NCBI GenBank assembly: GCA_028870665.1 | Contig: JAGWPB010000012.1 | Location: 1-49,812, forward strand | Length of the DNA stretch: 49,812 nucleotides | Source: Lysobacteraceae bacterium | GTDB lineage: Bacteria; Pseudomonadota; Gammaproteobacteria; Xanthomonadales; Rhodanobacteraceae | Direction: 5' to 3' | Shown: positions 1 to 9,276 of the stretch, one piece after another | Position numbering within the stretch: the first letter of the stretch is position 1 | How the letters are laid out: each line of letters opens with the position of its first letter | Notes under the pieces: generated by a model | What the model was told of the DNA's origin: nothing | Seen by the model: only the letters and a program-made list of their open reading frames with translations | Databases searched by the model: none | Position numbers and translations under genes: made by a program

Positions 1-921
1 TATCGCGAGTCCGGCATGGCCGAGGTGCTGGACCAGCTCGACGCCGAGCTGGTGGGCCTGGCGCCGGTGAAATCCCGCATCCGCGACATTGCCGCCCTGC
101 TGGTGGTGGACAAGGCGCGGCGCGCGCACGGCCTGGCATCGGGGCCGCCCAGTCTGCACATGTGCTTCACCGGCAATCCCGGCACCGGCAAGACCACCGT
201 CGCCCAGCGCATGGCCGACATCCTGCACCGGCTGGGCCATGTGCGCAGCAACCGGCTGGTGTCGGTGACGCGCGACGACCTGGTCGGCCAGTACATCGGA
301 CATACCGCACCCAAGACCAGGGACGTGCTCAAGCGGGCGATGGGCGGCGTGCTGTTCATCGACGAGGCCTACTACCTGTACCGGCCGGAGAACGAACGCG
401 ACTACGGACAGGAAGCGATCGAGATCCTGCTGCAGGTGATGGAGAACCAGCGCGACGACCTGGTCGTGATCCTGGCCGGCTACAAGAACCGCATGGACAC
501 GTTCTTCCGCAGCAATCCGGGCCTGTCTTCGCGCATCGCGCACCACATCGACTTTCCCGACTACGGCACCGACGAGCTGCTGGCGATCACCCGGCTGATG
601 GCGACGCGGATGAACTACCGCTTCGACGCCGGCGGCCTGCAGGCGCTGCGCGACTACATCGGCCGGCGTCTCGTCCAGCCGCACTTCGCCAACGCCCGCT
701 CGATGCGCAATGCGCTCGACCGCGCGCGTCTGCGCCAGGCCAACCGGCTGTTCCGGCAGGCGCTGGCAGGCTCCGGCGTCGCGGCCGAGAGCGCCGAGGA
801 ACTGATGACCCTGGTTGCCGCGGACATCCGCGCCAGCCGCGTGTTCGACGGCGGCCTCGGCGCGGCGGCGGACACGCCCGGCGATGCGCCGCGGCGAAGC
901 CCGACGAAGGAAGGAGAGTGA
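1..921 (+). CDS. cbbX: CbbX, AAA+ rubisco activase (5' end outside window)
   Basis: ATP-driven activase that removes inhibitory sugar phosphates from red-type form I rubisco. The frame is open from base 1 (YRESG precedes the first internal ATG at 16), and CbbX proteins normally have residues before this point, so the gene is 5'-truncated by the window. Counting from the ATG at 16, the Walker A loop GNPGTGKTT is at residues 53-61, the pore-loop-like [11 protein letters not shown] at 91-101 and Walker B GVLFIDEA at about 111-118; the C-terminal AAA+ lid follows. It ends 3 bases before fructose-bisphosphatase and heads a Calvin-cycle cluster. CbbX family membership predicts red-type cbbLS immediately to the left. 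The last 30 or so residues are low-complexity. Confidence 0.95.
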   Translation, partial: YRESGMAEVLDQLDAELVGLAPVKSRIRDIAALLVVDKARRAHGLASGPPSLHMCFTGNPGTGKTTVAQRMADILHRLGHVRSNRLVSVTRDDLVGQYIGHTAPKTRDVLKRAMGGVLFIDEAYYLYRPENERDYGQEAIEILLQVMENQRDDLVVILAGYKNRMDTFFRSNPGLSSRIAHHIDFPDYGTDELLAITRLMATRMNYRFDAGGLQALRDYIGRRLVQPHFANARSMRNALDRARLRQANRLFRQALAGSGVAAESAEELMTLVAADIRASRVFDGGLGAAADTPGDAPRRSPTKEGE

Positions 922-924
922 GTC

Positions 925-2004
925 ATGCCGTACGCGCGCCCGACCCTGTCGAAATTCCTGATCGAGCAGCTGCGCGGCAGCGCGCGCGAGCAGCAGCTTG
1001 CCGCGCTGCTGGTGGACGTCGCCGCCGCCGTCAAGACGATTGCCGCGATCGTCGCCAAGGGCGCGCTGGACGGGCGCCACGGCTCGCTGGCATCGCGCAA
1101 CGTGCACGGCGAGGTGCAGAAGCCGCTCGACGTGCTGACCCACGAGATCTTCCTGCGCCACTGCGAGTGGGGCGGCCTGCTGGCCGGCATGGCCTCGGAG
1201 GAGATGGAACAGCCCTGCGCGATTCCCGCCGAGTACGCCCGCGGCCCCTTCCTGCTGGCGTTCGATCCGCTCGACGGCTCCTCGAACATCGACGTCAACG
1301 TGGCGGTCGGTTCGATCTTCTCGGTGCTGGCGCATCCGGGCGGCGTGGCGCCGGCGGCAGTCGCCGATTTCCTGCAGGCCGGCATGCGCCAGGTCGCCGC
1401 CGGCTATGCCATCTACGGGCCGAGCACGATGCTGGTGCTGACCATCGGGCAAGGCACGCACGGTTTCACCCTCGACCGCGAGATCGGCAACTTCATCCTC
1501 ACCCATCGCGATCTCGCGATTCCGGCCGATACCGGCGAATTCGCCATCAACACGTCCAACGAGCGCTTCTGGGAGGCGCCGGTGCAGCGTTACGTGAGCG
1601 AGTGCAAGTCCGGCGCGAGCGGCGTGCGCGAGCGCGACTTCAACATGCGCTGGATCGCCTCGCTGGTTGCGGAGGTGCACCGCATCCTGATGCGCGGCGG
1701 CGTGTTCATGTATCCGCGTGACACCCGCGTGCCGGGCAAACCGGGCCGCCTGCGGCAGCTCTACGAGGCCAATCCGATGGCACTGCTGGTCGAGCAGGCC
1801 GGCGGCAGCGCGAGCACCGGCTGCGAGCGCATCCTCGACATCGTGCCCGGCGAACTGCACCAGCGCATCCCGGTCATCCTCGGATCGCGCAATGAAGTCG
1901 CGCGCATCGAGCGTTACCACCGCGAGCATGCGGATGGCAGTGATTGCCCCTTCGTCTCGCCGCTGTTCAACGAACGTTCGCTGCTGCGCCCGGATCCGGT
2001 CTAG
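925..2004 (+). CDS. cbbF: Fructose-1,6-bisphosphatase class I
   Basis: Hydrolyses fructose-1,6-bisphosphate to fructose-6-phosphate in the regenerative phase of the Calvin cycle and in gluconeogenesis; cytosolic. The 359-residue protein has the usual class I length. The metal and substrate motif [10 protein letters not shown] is at residues 114-123, preceded by the acidic SEEME pair near 91-95. The start ATG at 925 lies just after the cbbX stop, with AAGGAGAG upstream as a good ribosome binding site. It is tightly coupled to cbbX and followed by phosphoribulokinase, so the Calvin-cycle role is favoured over a purely gluconeogenic one. Confidence 0.96.
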   Translation: MPYARPTLSKFLIEQLRGSAREQQLAALLVDVAAAVKTIAAIVAKGALDGRHGSLASRNVHGEVQKPLDVLTHEIFLRHCEWGGLLAGMASEEMEQPCAIPAEYARGPFLLAFDPLDGSSNIDVNVAVGSIFSVLAHPGGVAPAAVADFLQAGMRQVAAGYAIYGPSTMLVLTIGQGTHGFTLDREIGNFILTHRDLAIPADTGEFAINTSNERFWEAPVQRYVSECKSGASGVRERDFNMRWIASLVAEVHRILMRGGVFMYPRDTRVPGKPGRLRQLYEANPMALLVEQAGGSASTGCERILDIVPGELHQRIPVILGSRNEVARIERYHREHADGSDCPFVSPLFNERSLLRPDPV

Positions 2005-2068
2005 CGCGCCGGACGTCGCGCATTCGATCGGCAGTGCGGAATCCCGTCATCACCCAGGGGCGTGCGGC

Positions 2069-2944
2069 ATGTCCACCAAGCATCCCATCGTTGCGGTCAC
2101 CGGATCATCGGGCGCCGGCACCACCACCGTGATGCAGAGCTTCCAGCACATCTTCCGTCGCGAGGGGCTGCGCGCGCAGGTGGTCGAGGGCGACTCGTTC
2201 CATCGCTATGACCGCGCCGGCATGCGCCGGGTGATGCAGGAGGCGGAACGCGCCGGCAATCGCCACTTCAGCCATTTCGGCCCCGAGGCCAATCTGTTCG
2301 ACGAGCTCGAGACGCTGTTCCGCAGCTACGGCGAGCGTGGTGCAGGCAAGGTTCGCCGTTACCTGCACGATGCCGGCGAGGCGGCGCCCTTCAAGCAGGA
2401 GCCGGGCACCTTCACGCCGTGGACCGAGGTGTCAGCCGACAGCGACCTGCTGTTCTACGAGGGCCTGCACGGCGGGGTGAAGCTCGACGGCGTCAACATC
2501 GCCGGCCACGCGGACCTGCTGATCGGCGTGGTGCCGATCCTCAATCTCGAGTGGATCCAGAAGATCAAGCGCGACCAGACCCATCGCGGCTACACCGAGG
2601 AGGCGGTCGTCGACACCATCCTTCGGCGCATGCCCGACTACGTGCGCTACATCTGTCCGCAATTCAGCAACACGCATGTCAATTTCCAGCGCGTGCCGAC
2701 GGTTGACACCTCCAATCCGTTCATCGCCCGCGAGATTCCGACGGCCGACGAGAGCTTCGTCGTGATCCGCTTCGCGCGCCCCCGCGGCATCGACTTTCCG
2801 TACCTGCTCAACATGCTGCACGACTCCTTCATGAGCCGGCCCAACAGCATCGTGGTGCCCGGTGGCAAGATGGGCCTGGCGATGGAAATGATCTTCACGC
2901 CGATGATCCTGCAGCTGATGGATCGCAAGAAGCGCGCCGGCTGA
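2069..2944 (+). CDS. cbbP: Phosphoribulokinase
   Basis: Phosphorylates ribulose-5-phosphate to ribulose-1,5-bisphosphate, the rubisco substrate. The 291-residue length and sequence fit the short proteobacterial phosphoribulokinase type rather than the plant type. The P-loop GSSGAGTTT is at residues 12-20, and the following VVEGDSFHRYDR segment fits the catalytic region of the family. The frame is open further upstream, but the ATG at 2069 places the P-loop at the expected distance from the N-terminus. A 64-base gap separates it from cbbF. Its presence makes the Calvin-cycle assignment of the cluster firm. Confidence 0.96.
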   Translation: MSTKHPIVAVTGSSGAGTTTVMQSFQHIFRREGLRAQVVEGDSFHRYDRAGMRRVMQEAERAGNRHFSHFGPEANLFDELETLFRSYGERGAGKVRRYLHDAGEAAPFKQEPGTFTPWTEVSADSDLLFYEGLHGGVKLDGVNIAGHADLLIGVVPILNLEWIQKIKRDQTHRGYTEEAVVDTILRRMPDYVRYICPQFSNTHVNFQRVPTVDTSNPFIAREIPTADESFVVIRFARPRGIDFPYLLNMLHDSFMSRPNSIVVPGGKMGLAMEMIFTPMILQLMDRKKRAG

Positions 2945-3065
2945 GGATGATCATGGAGCCCTCGTGCCCGTGTCCCCGCGACGATCGACCGATGCGTCCG
3001 CGATCAGCGTGGATGGCCGGCAACGCCGCCGCCACAGGCGTGCCGGTGCCGGCGGAGCGGCCCTG

Positions 3066-3791
3066 ATGGACCGGCCGCTGGCCGCCGCGGTGGACGGCAT
3101 CCTGTTCGATCTCGACGGCACGCTCGCCGACACCGTGCCGGATCTGCTGCAGGCAACCAACGACGTGCTGGCCGGACTCGGGCTGGCGCCGCTGGACGCG
3201 CCGCGCATCCGCGGCATGATCGGTACCGGCGAGCGCGACCTGATGCGCCAGGCGCTGGCCGCGGTGCTGCGCGGGCCACCCGCGGAGCCGCTGCTCGAGC
3301 AGGCGTATCGCGCCTTCGACGACGCCTATGCGCAGGCCAATGGCCGGCACTCGCGGCTGTATGACGGCGTCGAATCCGGGCTGCGCCGGTTGCATGATCT
3401 CGACCTGCCGCTGGCGGTCGTCACCAACAAGCCGCACGCGTTCAGCGTGGCGTTGCTGCGTTCGCTCGGCGTGGCCGACCGGTTCGCGGTGATCGTCGGC
3501 GGCGACAGCACGCCGCTGCGCAAGCCGCAGGCCCTGCCGCTGCTGCATGCCTGCGCACAGCTCGGCATCGCGCCGATGACCGCCTTGATGGTCGGCGATT
3601 CGCCGATCGACGTGGCCGCGGCGCGTGCCGCGAATTGCCGCGCCGTCTGCGTGACCTACGGCTATACGCGAGGCCGGGACCCGCGCGAATTCGGCGTGCC
3701 CCTGCTGTCGCGCATCGATGCGCTGCCGGCGCTGCTGCAGACGGCGTGGCCGTCCGACGCGATCGCTGCGCCCCGTTTCCCCGTCCCTTGA
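3066..3791 (+). CDS. cbbZ: Phosphoglycolate phosphatase, HAD family
   Basis: Dephosphorylates 2-phosphoglycolate, the product of rubisco oxygenation. The 241-residue protein has HAD motif I DLDGT with Asp15 and Asp17, the alpha-helical cap region, motif II near VVTNKPH and motif [14 protein letters not shown]. The ATG at 3066 is chosen because motif I then starts about 14 residues in, as in the family; a GTG at 2964 would add 34 basic low-complexity residues. Its place between phosphoribulokinase and aldolase matches CbbZ of other cbb operons. A housekeeping Gph with the same activity cannot be excluded by sequence alone. Confidence 0.9.
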   Translation: MDRPLAAAVDGILFDLDGTLADTVPDLLQATNDVLAGLGLAPLDAPRIRGMIGTGERDLMRQALAAVLRGPPAEPLLEQAYRAFDDAYAQANGRHSRLYDGVESGLRRLHDLDLPLAVVTNKPHAFSVALLRSLGVADRFAVIVGGDSTPLRKPQALPLLHACAQLGIAPMTALMVGDSPIDVAAARAANCRAVCVTYGYTRGRDPREFGVPLLSRIDALPALLQTAWPSDAIAAPRFPVP

Positions 3792-3807
3792 CCCGCGGAG
3801 CTGCGCC

Positions 3808-4866
3808 ATGGCCTTGATCGCACTGCGTCAACTGCTGGACCACGCTGCCGAGCACGGTTACGGCGTGCCGGCCTTCAACATCAACAACCTCGAGCAGATC
3901 AACGCGATCATGATCGCGGCCGATGCCTGCGACGCGCCGGTGATCCTGCAGGCCTCGGCCGGAGCACGCAAGTATGCCGGCGAACCGATGTTGCGCCGGA
4001 TGGTCGAGGGAGCCATCGAGATGTATCCGCACCTGCCGGTGGTGATGCACCAGGATCACGGCGCCAGCCCCGCGGTCTGCCAGGCCTCCATCCGCAGCGG
4101 TTTTTCCAGCGTGATGATGGACGGCTCGCTGCTGGCCGACATGAAAACGCCGTCGTCGTATGCCTACAACGTCGAGGTGACCCGGCGCGTGGTCGAGATG
4201 GCGCACGCGGTCGGCGTCTCGGTCGAGGGCGAACTGGGATGCCTCGGCTCGCTCGAGACCGGGCAGGCGGGTGAGGAGGATGGCGTCGGCGCTGCCGGCA
4301 CACTGGATCATTCGCAGTTGCTGACCGATCCCGAGCAGGCCGCCGATTTCGTCAGCCAGACCGGTGTCGACGCACTGGCCATCGCCATCGGCACCTCGCA
4401 CGGCGCCTACAAGTTCACGCGACCGCCCAGCGGCGAGATCCTGGCCATGGACCGGCTCAAGGCCATCCATGCAAGGCTGCCGGACACGCATCTGGTGATG
4501 CACGGATCGAGTTCGGTGCCGCAGGAATGGCTGGCGGTCATCCGCGAATTCGGCGGTGCGATCAAGGAGACCTACGGGGTGCCGGTGGCGGAGATCGTCG
4601 AGGGCATCCGCCACGGCGTGCGCAAGGTCAACATCGACACCGACATCCGTCTGGCGATGACCGGTGCGATGCGCAGGCTGCTGATGCAGAAGCCCGAGGA
4701 ATTCGATCCGCGGGCCTGTCTCAAGGCGGCACAAGCTGCGGCCAGCGGCATCTGCAAGGAGCGTTTCGAGGCGTTCGGCTGCGCGGGCCAGGCCGGCAGG
4801 ATCAAGCCGCTGGCGTTGGAACGTTTCGCGCGCACCTGCGCCGAGCACGGTACCCGGGCCGCCTGA
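3808..4866 (+). CDS. cbbA: Class II fructose-bisphosphate aldolase, Calvin-cycle type
   Basis: Zinc-dependent aldolase that condenses triose phosphates to fructose-1,6-bisphosphate (and likely sedoheptulose-1,7-bisphosphate). The 352-residue protein has the metal-binding HQDHG at residues 81-85, GTSHGAYK near 195 and MHGSSSVP near 235, followed by the [11 protein letters not shown] phosphate-binding region. A GGAG sequence 7 bases upstream supports the ATG at 3808. It lies 16 bases after cbbZ and 19 before the thioredoxin-fold gene, so the cluster appears co-transcribed. Transketolase, GAPDH and phosphoglycerate kinase genes often found beside cbbA are absent here. Confidence 0.95.
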   Translation: MALIALRQLLDHAAEHGYGVPAFNINNLEQINAIMIAADACDAPVILQASAGARKYAGEPMLRRMVEGAIEMYPHLPVVMHQDHGASPAVCQASIRSGFSSVMMDGSLLADMKTPSSYAYNVEVTRRVVEMAHAVGVSVEGELGCLGSLETGQAGEEDGVGAAGTLDHSQLLTDPEQAADFVSQTGVDALAIAIGTSHGAYKFTRPPSGEILAMDRLKAIHARLPDTHLVMHGSSSVPQEWLAVIREFGGAIKETYGVPVAEIVEGIRHGVRKVNIDTDIRLAMTGAMRRLLMQKPEEFDPRACLKAAQAAASGICKERFEAFGCAGQAGRIKPLALERFARTCAEHGTRAA

Positions 4867-4885
4867 GCGGCGTGCGCGACGAGCC

Positions 4886-5443
4886 ATGGCGACGACCGCT
4901 CCTCCCGGCGAAATCGGTTCCTGCGCATCGGACTTCAGATTGCCCGACGTCAGTGGTCGAATGTTCACGCTGGCCGACCTGCGCGGACCCGGCGGCCTGG
5001 TCGTCGCCTTTATCTGCAACCACTGCCCTTATGTGCGCTCGGTACTGCCGCACCTCGTGCGCGATGCGCGCGCATTGCGCGCGCTGGGCATCGGCGTGGT
5101 GGCGATCAACAGCAACGATGCCGATGCCTACCCCGAGGACTCGCGGTCGAACATGCACGGGTTCGCCCACGGGGCCGGCTTCGACTTCCCCTATCTGCAT
5201 GACGCATCGCAGGACGTGGCGCGTGCCTACGGGGCGGTCTGCACGCCGGACTTCTTCGGCTTCGACGCGCAGCTGCGGCTGCGCTATCGCGGCCGACTGG
5301 ATGCCTCGCGCAAGGAGCTCGTGGCCGATGCACCGCGGGAGCTGTACCGGGCGATGCACGCGGTCGCCGCCGGCCGCAGTCCGCCGCTGCCGCAGTTTCC
5401 GAGCATGGGCTGTTCGATCAAGTGGAAGCCGCAGGCGCCATGA
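4886..5443 (+). CDS. Thioredoxin-fold (AhpC/TSA-like) protein with CxxC
   Basis: A 185-residue protein of the thioredoxin superfamily, similar to the soluble family whose active site reads ICNHCPYV. The pair Cys44 and Cys47 sits after the first beta strand and a cis-proline segment (AVCTPDFF) follows around residue 115. No signal peptide is visible, so it should be cytosolic. It starts 19 bases after cbbA and is probably the last gene of the Calvin-cycle operon. A redox link to carbon fixation is possible but only inferred from position; the substrate is unknown. Confidence 0.85.
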   Translation: MATTAPPGEIGSCASDFRLPDVSGRMFTLADLRGPGGLVVAFICNHCPYVRSVLPHLVRDARALRALGIGVVAINSNDADAYPEDSRSNMHGFAHGAGFDFPYLHDASQDVARAYGAVCTPDFFGFDAQLRLRYRGRLDASRKELVADAPRELYRAMHAVAAGRSPPLPQFPSMGCSIKWKPQAP

Positions 5444-5611
5444 ACGCGGGTCCGCCGGGCCGATGCCGCACGCGGTTCGGGCACCGCTCCGGTCCGGGGC
5501 TGTCCTGCCGTGAGGGCACTCGCAGGGGAGGTCCCGACCCGGGTGACATGGCCGCGCCGCGGCCGGCTGCGCGCAAGCCAGGGCCGGGCACCCGCTTTTG
5601 CAAGCGGGCGC

Positions 5612-6745
5612 TCAGGTGAAGCGTTCGGAGAGCCGGTAGATCAGATAGCCGCTCTCGCGACGGGCACGCTCGGCGAAGTCCGCGAAAAACGCGCTGATGC
5701 TGCGGAACTCCGCGACCAGGCCGTCGCGATCGTTGTCCGCGATCATCCGCGCCAGCTTGCGGTGGTGCTCGAGAAAATCGAGCAGCAGGGCACGGCGCTC
5801 GTCGTCGGCGAGCACGATGTCGGCATAAAGATGCGGGTCCTGCGCGAACAGGCGCGCGGTCATCATCAGCTCCATGCGATAGACCGGGCTGGAGAATTCG
5901 AGGATGGTGTCCGGTTGCAGCTTGCTGCCGCGAAGGAACGAACCGTGCAGGAAGGTCGTGAAATGGCGAAGACCCTGGATCAGGTGCATCACCTGATCAT
6001 GCTGGCCGGGCGCGACCATGCGGATGTGCATGCCCCAGAGCCGGCACTGCTCGATCAGCCATTCGCAACGCTCCGGGTCACGCCCGGGGCACACCAGCAT
6101 CAGCTGCTTGGCCAGATTCGGCGCGTCGGGTCCGTGCATCGGATGCAGGCTGAGAACGGGTCCGGGATGCGCCTGCTGCATCAGTTCGAGCAGGCCCTTC
6201 TTGTTGGAGGTGAAATCGGCGAGCACCGCGTCGGCGGGCAGGTGCGGCGCGAGGCGCCGGATCACCGCGGGCGTGACGTCGATCGGCACCGCCACGATGG
6301 CGAGATCGATGCCGCTGGCCAGCTCGTCGGCGCGCGCCCAGTCGTCACGGTCGAGGATGCGCACCCGGTGTCCGCTGCGCTCGAGGAAACGCCGGTACAG
6401 CGAGCCCATGCTGCCTGCGCCGCCGACCAGCAGCACGACGCGCGACCGCGTGCCGGCGCGCGGGAACTCGCCGTGCGACTGTCGATCCCGCGAGCTGCTC
6501 ATGATCATGCGCAGGAAGTCCTCCGCCCATTCCGCATCCAGTCCGTGCAGTTCGGCCTGACGGCGGAAATCGGCGATCTTCGCGTCTTCGCGCGCGGCGT
6601 CGAAAATCGGCAGACTCTGCCGGATCTTGGTCGCGATGACGTCGCCGACCACCCGGTTGCGCTGTTGCAGAAGATCGAGAATCTGCCGGTCGATGGCGTC
6701 GATGACTTCGCGCGGTGCCGCGAGCGGCTGCATTTCGGACGGCAT
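5612..6745 (-). CDS. tyrA: Bifunctional chorismate mutase / prephenate dehydrogenase (T-protein)
   Basis: Converts chorismate to prephenate and oxidises prephenate to 4-hydroxyphenylpyruvate for tyrosine synthesis. Residues about 10-95 form an AroQ-type chorismate mutase helix bundle (IDAIDRQILDLLQQRN and following helices). A nucleotide-binding loop GGAGSMGSL is at 108-116, followed by the dehydrogenase domain with SLHPMHGPD and the HQGLRHF-like helix region. The 377-residue length is close to E. coli TyrA. Starts at 6745 (MPSEMQ) or 6733 are both possible. A 7-bp perfect hairpin (5591-5608) lies between its stop and the converging Calvin cluster but has no T tract. Transcribed alone. Confidence 0.93.
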   Translation of the reverse strand: MPSEMQPLAAPREVIDAIDRQILDLLQQRNRVVGDVIATKIRQSLPIFDAAREDAKIADFRRQAELHGLDAEWAEDFLRMIMSSSRDRQSHGEFPRAGTRSRVVLLVGGAGSMGSLYRRFLERSGHRVRILDRDDWARADELASGIDLAIVAVPIDVTPAVIRRLAPHLPADAVLADFTSNKKGLLELMQQAHPGPVLSLHPMHGPDAPNLAKQLMLVCPGRDPERCEWLIEQCRLWGMHIRMVAPGQHDQVMHLIQGLRHFTTFLHGSFLRGSKLQPDTILEFSSPVYRMELMMTARLFAQDPHLYADIVLADDERRALLLDFLEHHRKLARMIADNDRDGLVAEFRSISAFFADFAERARRESGYLIYRLSERFT

Positions 6746-6899
6746 GACGGATGCCCGTGGGGTCAGGATGGGTGCCGCGCGTGGCGGCCGAATGCCATCG
6801 ATAGTAGAACAGGCGCCCGGATCCGCTGCGCGGCATTTGCACGCAAGCGCAAGCGGACCGACCGATGCATGGGTATCGCGTGCCGCGCGGGAGCTGGCG

Positions 6900-8255
6900 A
6901 TGTCGACAGGCGACGGGGAGGCCGGGAGTCCGATCAAGCACGAGCGCGGACTGTTGCGCGTGCTCGGCATGGCCTTCGCGCTCGCCGTCGGCATCGGCAA
7001 CACCATCGGCGGCGGCATCCTGCGCACACCCGGCGAGATCGCGGCGCTGTTGCCGAATGTCACGCTGTTCATGGCGGTGTGGGTGTTCGGCGGTTTCAAT
7101 GCCTTGCTCGGTGCCACGGTGTATTCCGAACTGGGCGCAATGATCCCGCGCGCCGGCGGCATGTACGTGTTTGCGCAACGCGCGCTGGGCGGTTACGCCG
7201 GTTTTTTCGTCGGTTATACCCAGTGGATCCAGACCTGCAGCGCCGCGGCGGCGCTGGCGGTGCTGATCGGCGAATACTCGGGCGCGCTGGTTCCGGGGAC
7301 TGCCGGACATGCCGGCGCGATCGCCTTTGCCGTTCTGGCCGCCTTGTTCGCGCTGCAGCTGGTCGGCGTGCGCTGGGGCGCGCGCATGCAGATGGCCACC
7401 ACGCTGGCGAAGGCCCTCGCGCTCGGCGGGCTGGTGGTGGCCGCCTTCGTGATGCCGCACGCGGCGGCCGCGCCGGACACGGCGGTCGCCATGCCCCACG
7501 GCATGGCGTTGCCGGTGGCCCTCGTACTGGCCTTGCAGGGCGTGATCTTCACCTACAACGGCTATTACGCGGTGATCGCCTTCGGCGAGGAGCTGCGCGA
7601 TCCGGGGCGCGAGATCCCGCAGTCGATGTTTCGCGGGCTGCTTCTGATCATCGCCGTCTACCTGCTGCTCAATGCGGCCTTTCTGTGGGTGCTGCCGATC
7701 ACGCGGATGGCGCACTTGCCGTTCGTCGGCGGCGCGGTGGCGCAGGCGTTGTTCGGCCCGCGTGGCGATCTGATCATTCGCGGCATCGTGATGGTGTCGG
7801 TGCTGGGCACGATCAACTCGATCCTGCTCTCGCAGCCGCGCTCGCTGCTGGCGATGGCTCGTGATCGCCTGTTCCTGCGCCAGGCCCTGATCGTCAACGC
7901 CGGCGGCACGCCGGTCGCCGGTCTGCTGCTGAGTACTCTGGTCGCGGGCCTGTTCCTGCTTTCCGGCACCTTTCGCGCGCTGCTCGCGATCACCGCCACC
8001 CTGATGGTGGTGAATTACCTGTTGATGTATGTCTCGCTGATCGTGCTGCGCCGGCGCGAGCCGGAAGCGCCGCGGCCCTACCGGGCCTGGGGCTATCCCT
8101 GGACCACGGGCATCGGGTTGCTGATCACCGTGGTCTTCCTGGCCGGCGTCGCGCGCAGCGATCCGCACGACGCGCTGATCGCATTGCTGGTGCTGCTCGC
8201 CAGTTACCCGCTCTATCGCGGCGTGCGGATGCTGCGGCGGCGCGAAGCACCTTGA
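6900..8255 (+). CDS. APC-family amino acid permease
   Basis: A 451-residue integral membrane transporter with about 12 hydrophobic segments. The first helix carries GIGNTIGGGILRTPGEIA, the unwound-helix glycine motif typical of the amino acid-polyamine-organocation superfamily, and EELRDPGREIPQS is the usual loop after helix 6. The start ATG at 6900 leaves a short polar N-terminus; the frame is open upstream without family-like sequence. It is divergent from tyrA with about 150 bases between. The substrate cannot be read from sequence. Confidence 0.9.
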   Translation: MSTGDGEAGSPIKHERGLLRVLGMAFALAVGIGNTIGGGILRTPGEIAALLPNVTLFMAVWVFGGFNALLGATVYSELGAMIPRAGGMYVFAQRALGGYAGFFVGYTQWIQTCSAAAALAVLIGEYSGALVPGTAGHAGAIAFAVLAALFALQLVGVRWGARMQMATTLAKALALGGLVVAAFVMPHAAAAPDTAVAMPHGMALPVALVLALQGVIFTYNGYYAVIAFGEELRDPGREIPQSMFRGLLLIIAVYLLLNAAFLWVLPITRMAHLPFVGGAVAQALFGPRGDLIIRGIVMVSVLGTINSILLSQPRSLLAMARDRLFLRQALIVNAGGTPVAGLLLSTLVAGLFLLSGTFRALLAITATLMVVNYLLMYVSLIVLRRREPEAPRPYRAWGYPWTTGIGLLITVVFLAGVARSDPHDALIALLVLLASYPLYRGVRMLRRREAP

Positions 8256-8363
8256 GCGGGCTTCGACGCGTCCGGCCATCTCCCGACAGCGGACGCGATG
8301 CGGGTGGCTGCATCCGATGCGCCTGCCTGCGCGGTTGTGCGAGTCGGCTCGGGACGCATCGGG

Positions 8364-8795
8364 CTAGGGCTGCTGGCCGCCCCAGGCATAAGGCCAGCGA
8401 CCGTTGCCGAGGTTGCGCACATGGGTCGTGCTGACGCCGATCGTCAGCGCGAACGGATGCTCGGCGCTGCCGAAAAACTTGGTCATGTTGACGTTCGCGC
8501 CTTCCCAGGTCGTGGTGCCGAACGCCTTGCTGTAGCCCACGCCGGTGGTGACGCTGCCCCACACATGGGGCGGCGATCCGTTCAGGCCATCCGATTGGAC
8601 CGCCGCGGCCGGGACGGCGGGCATGCCCAGGACAGCGCCCGCCGTCGAAGCGGCATGCGCGGGTGCCACGTAAGCCGGATAAGGCTGGGCGGGAAGGTTG
8701 AGATCCAGGACCGGGCTGGCTGGCGCCTTCACGCCATCCGCCCAGGCCGGTGCAACCAGGGTCAGTGCCAGCAACGCCAGGCCGATACGGTTCAT
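8364..8795 (-). CDS. Small exported protein of unknown function
   Basis: I do not recognise this 143-residue protein. It has a clear signal peptide (basic MNR, hydrophobic core, APAWA cleavage site near residue 19). A proline/alanine-rich stretch to about residue 65 follows, then a conserved-looking glycine-rich C-terminal half (VWGSVTTGVGYSKAFGTTT, ending in GNGRWPYAWGGQ). This resembles part of a small outer-membrane or periplasmic beta protein. A GGAGAA site 7 bases upstream supports the start. It faces the permease gene convergently with about 110 bases between. Function unknown. Confidence 0.75.
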   Translation of the reverse strand: MNRIGLALLALTLVAPAWADGVKAPASPVLDLNLPAQPYPAYVAPAHAASTAGAVLGMPAVPAAAVQSDGLNGSPPHVWGSVTTGVGYSKAFGTTTWEGANVNMTKFFGSAEHPFALTIGVSTTHVRNLGNGRWPYAWGGQQP

Positions 8796-9276
8796 CTGCG
8801 AATTCTCCGGCGACCCGCCTACGCTACACCGGTTGCGGGGGTGGTCGCTGAACGCCCGGCCAATCCGCCAGCGGCGTCGGGAGCCGTGCGGCGCGGGCGC
8901 CGCCCGGGCCGCGCAGGACTCGACGAACCGCCTTGCCGGCGATGGTTGACCGAGGTGGCAGGGGGTCGGGACAGGGCGCTCGGGGGTGGGGCTTTTCTCG
9001 GTGGAGCCGGGTCAAGACGAGATATGCAGCGTGCTGCAGTCAACCGAAGGTCGGGCGAGCGGCCAGGGCCCGGCTTAGTCGGTCATGATCCACGGTCAGG
9101 TTCATTTAAGGTTGGCTTTCTACCGTGCGCGCATCGCAGTGCGCATGGCGCATGGACGGTCCGGATCACGGCACCGGAATCCGGATGATGCCGGAGCGGG
9201 CTCCTGCAAACCGCAGCCGGCGGGTCGTCTGTGCGTGCGTTTCCTGGCTGCCCGATCGACCGGAGGAGATCTTGCC
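8796..9276. other. Intergenic stretch between divergent exported-protein genes
   Basis: About 480 bases with no open frame that looks like protein. It should hold the divergent promoters of the two exported-protein genes. The only site I can place with confidence is GGAGGAG at 9262-9268, eight bases before the GTG start at 9277. No repeat or strong hairpin was seen. Confidence 0.6.

Noticed and set aside
5591-5608. Perfect 7-bp hairpin between the Calvin cluster and tyrA as a terminator
   Set aside because: No T tract on either strand; kept only as a remark under tyrA.
5510-7864. A 784-codon open frame on the plus strand over tyrA and the permease gene
   Set aside because: It switches from antisense of tyrA to an off-frame of the permease, with no recognisable domain.
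8819-9043. Small open frames in the 8796-9276 spacer as genes
   Set aside because: They have no ribosome binding site, are Pro/Arg-rich in the shadow manner and do not resemble any family.
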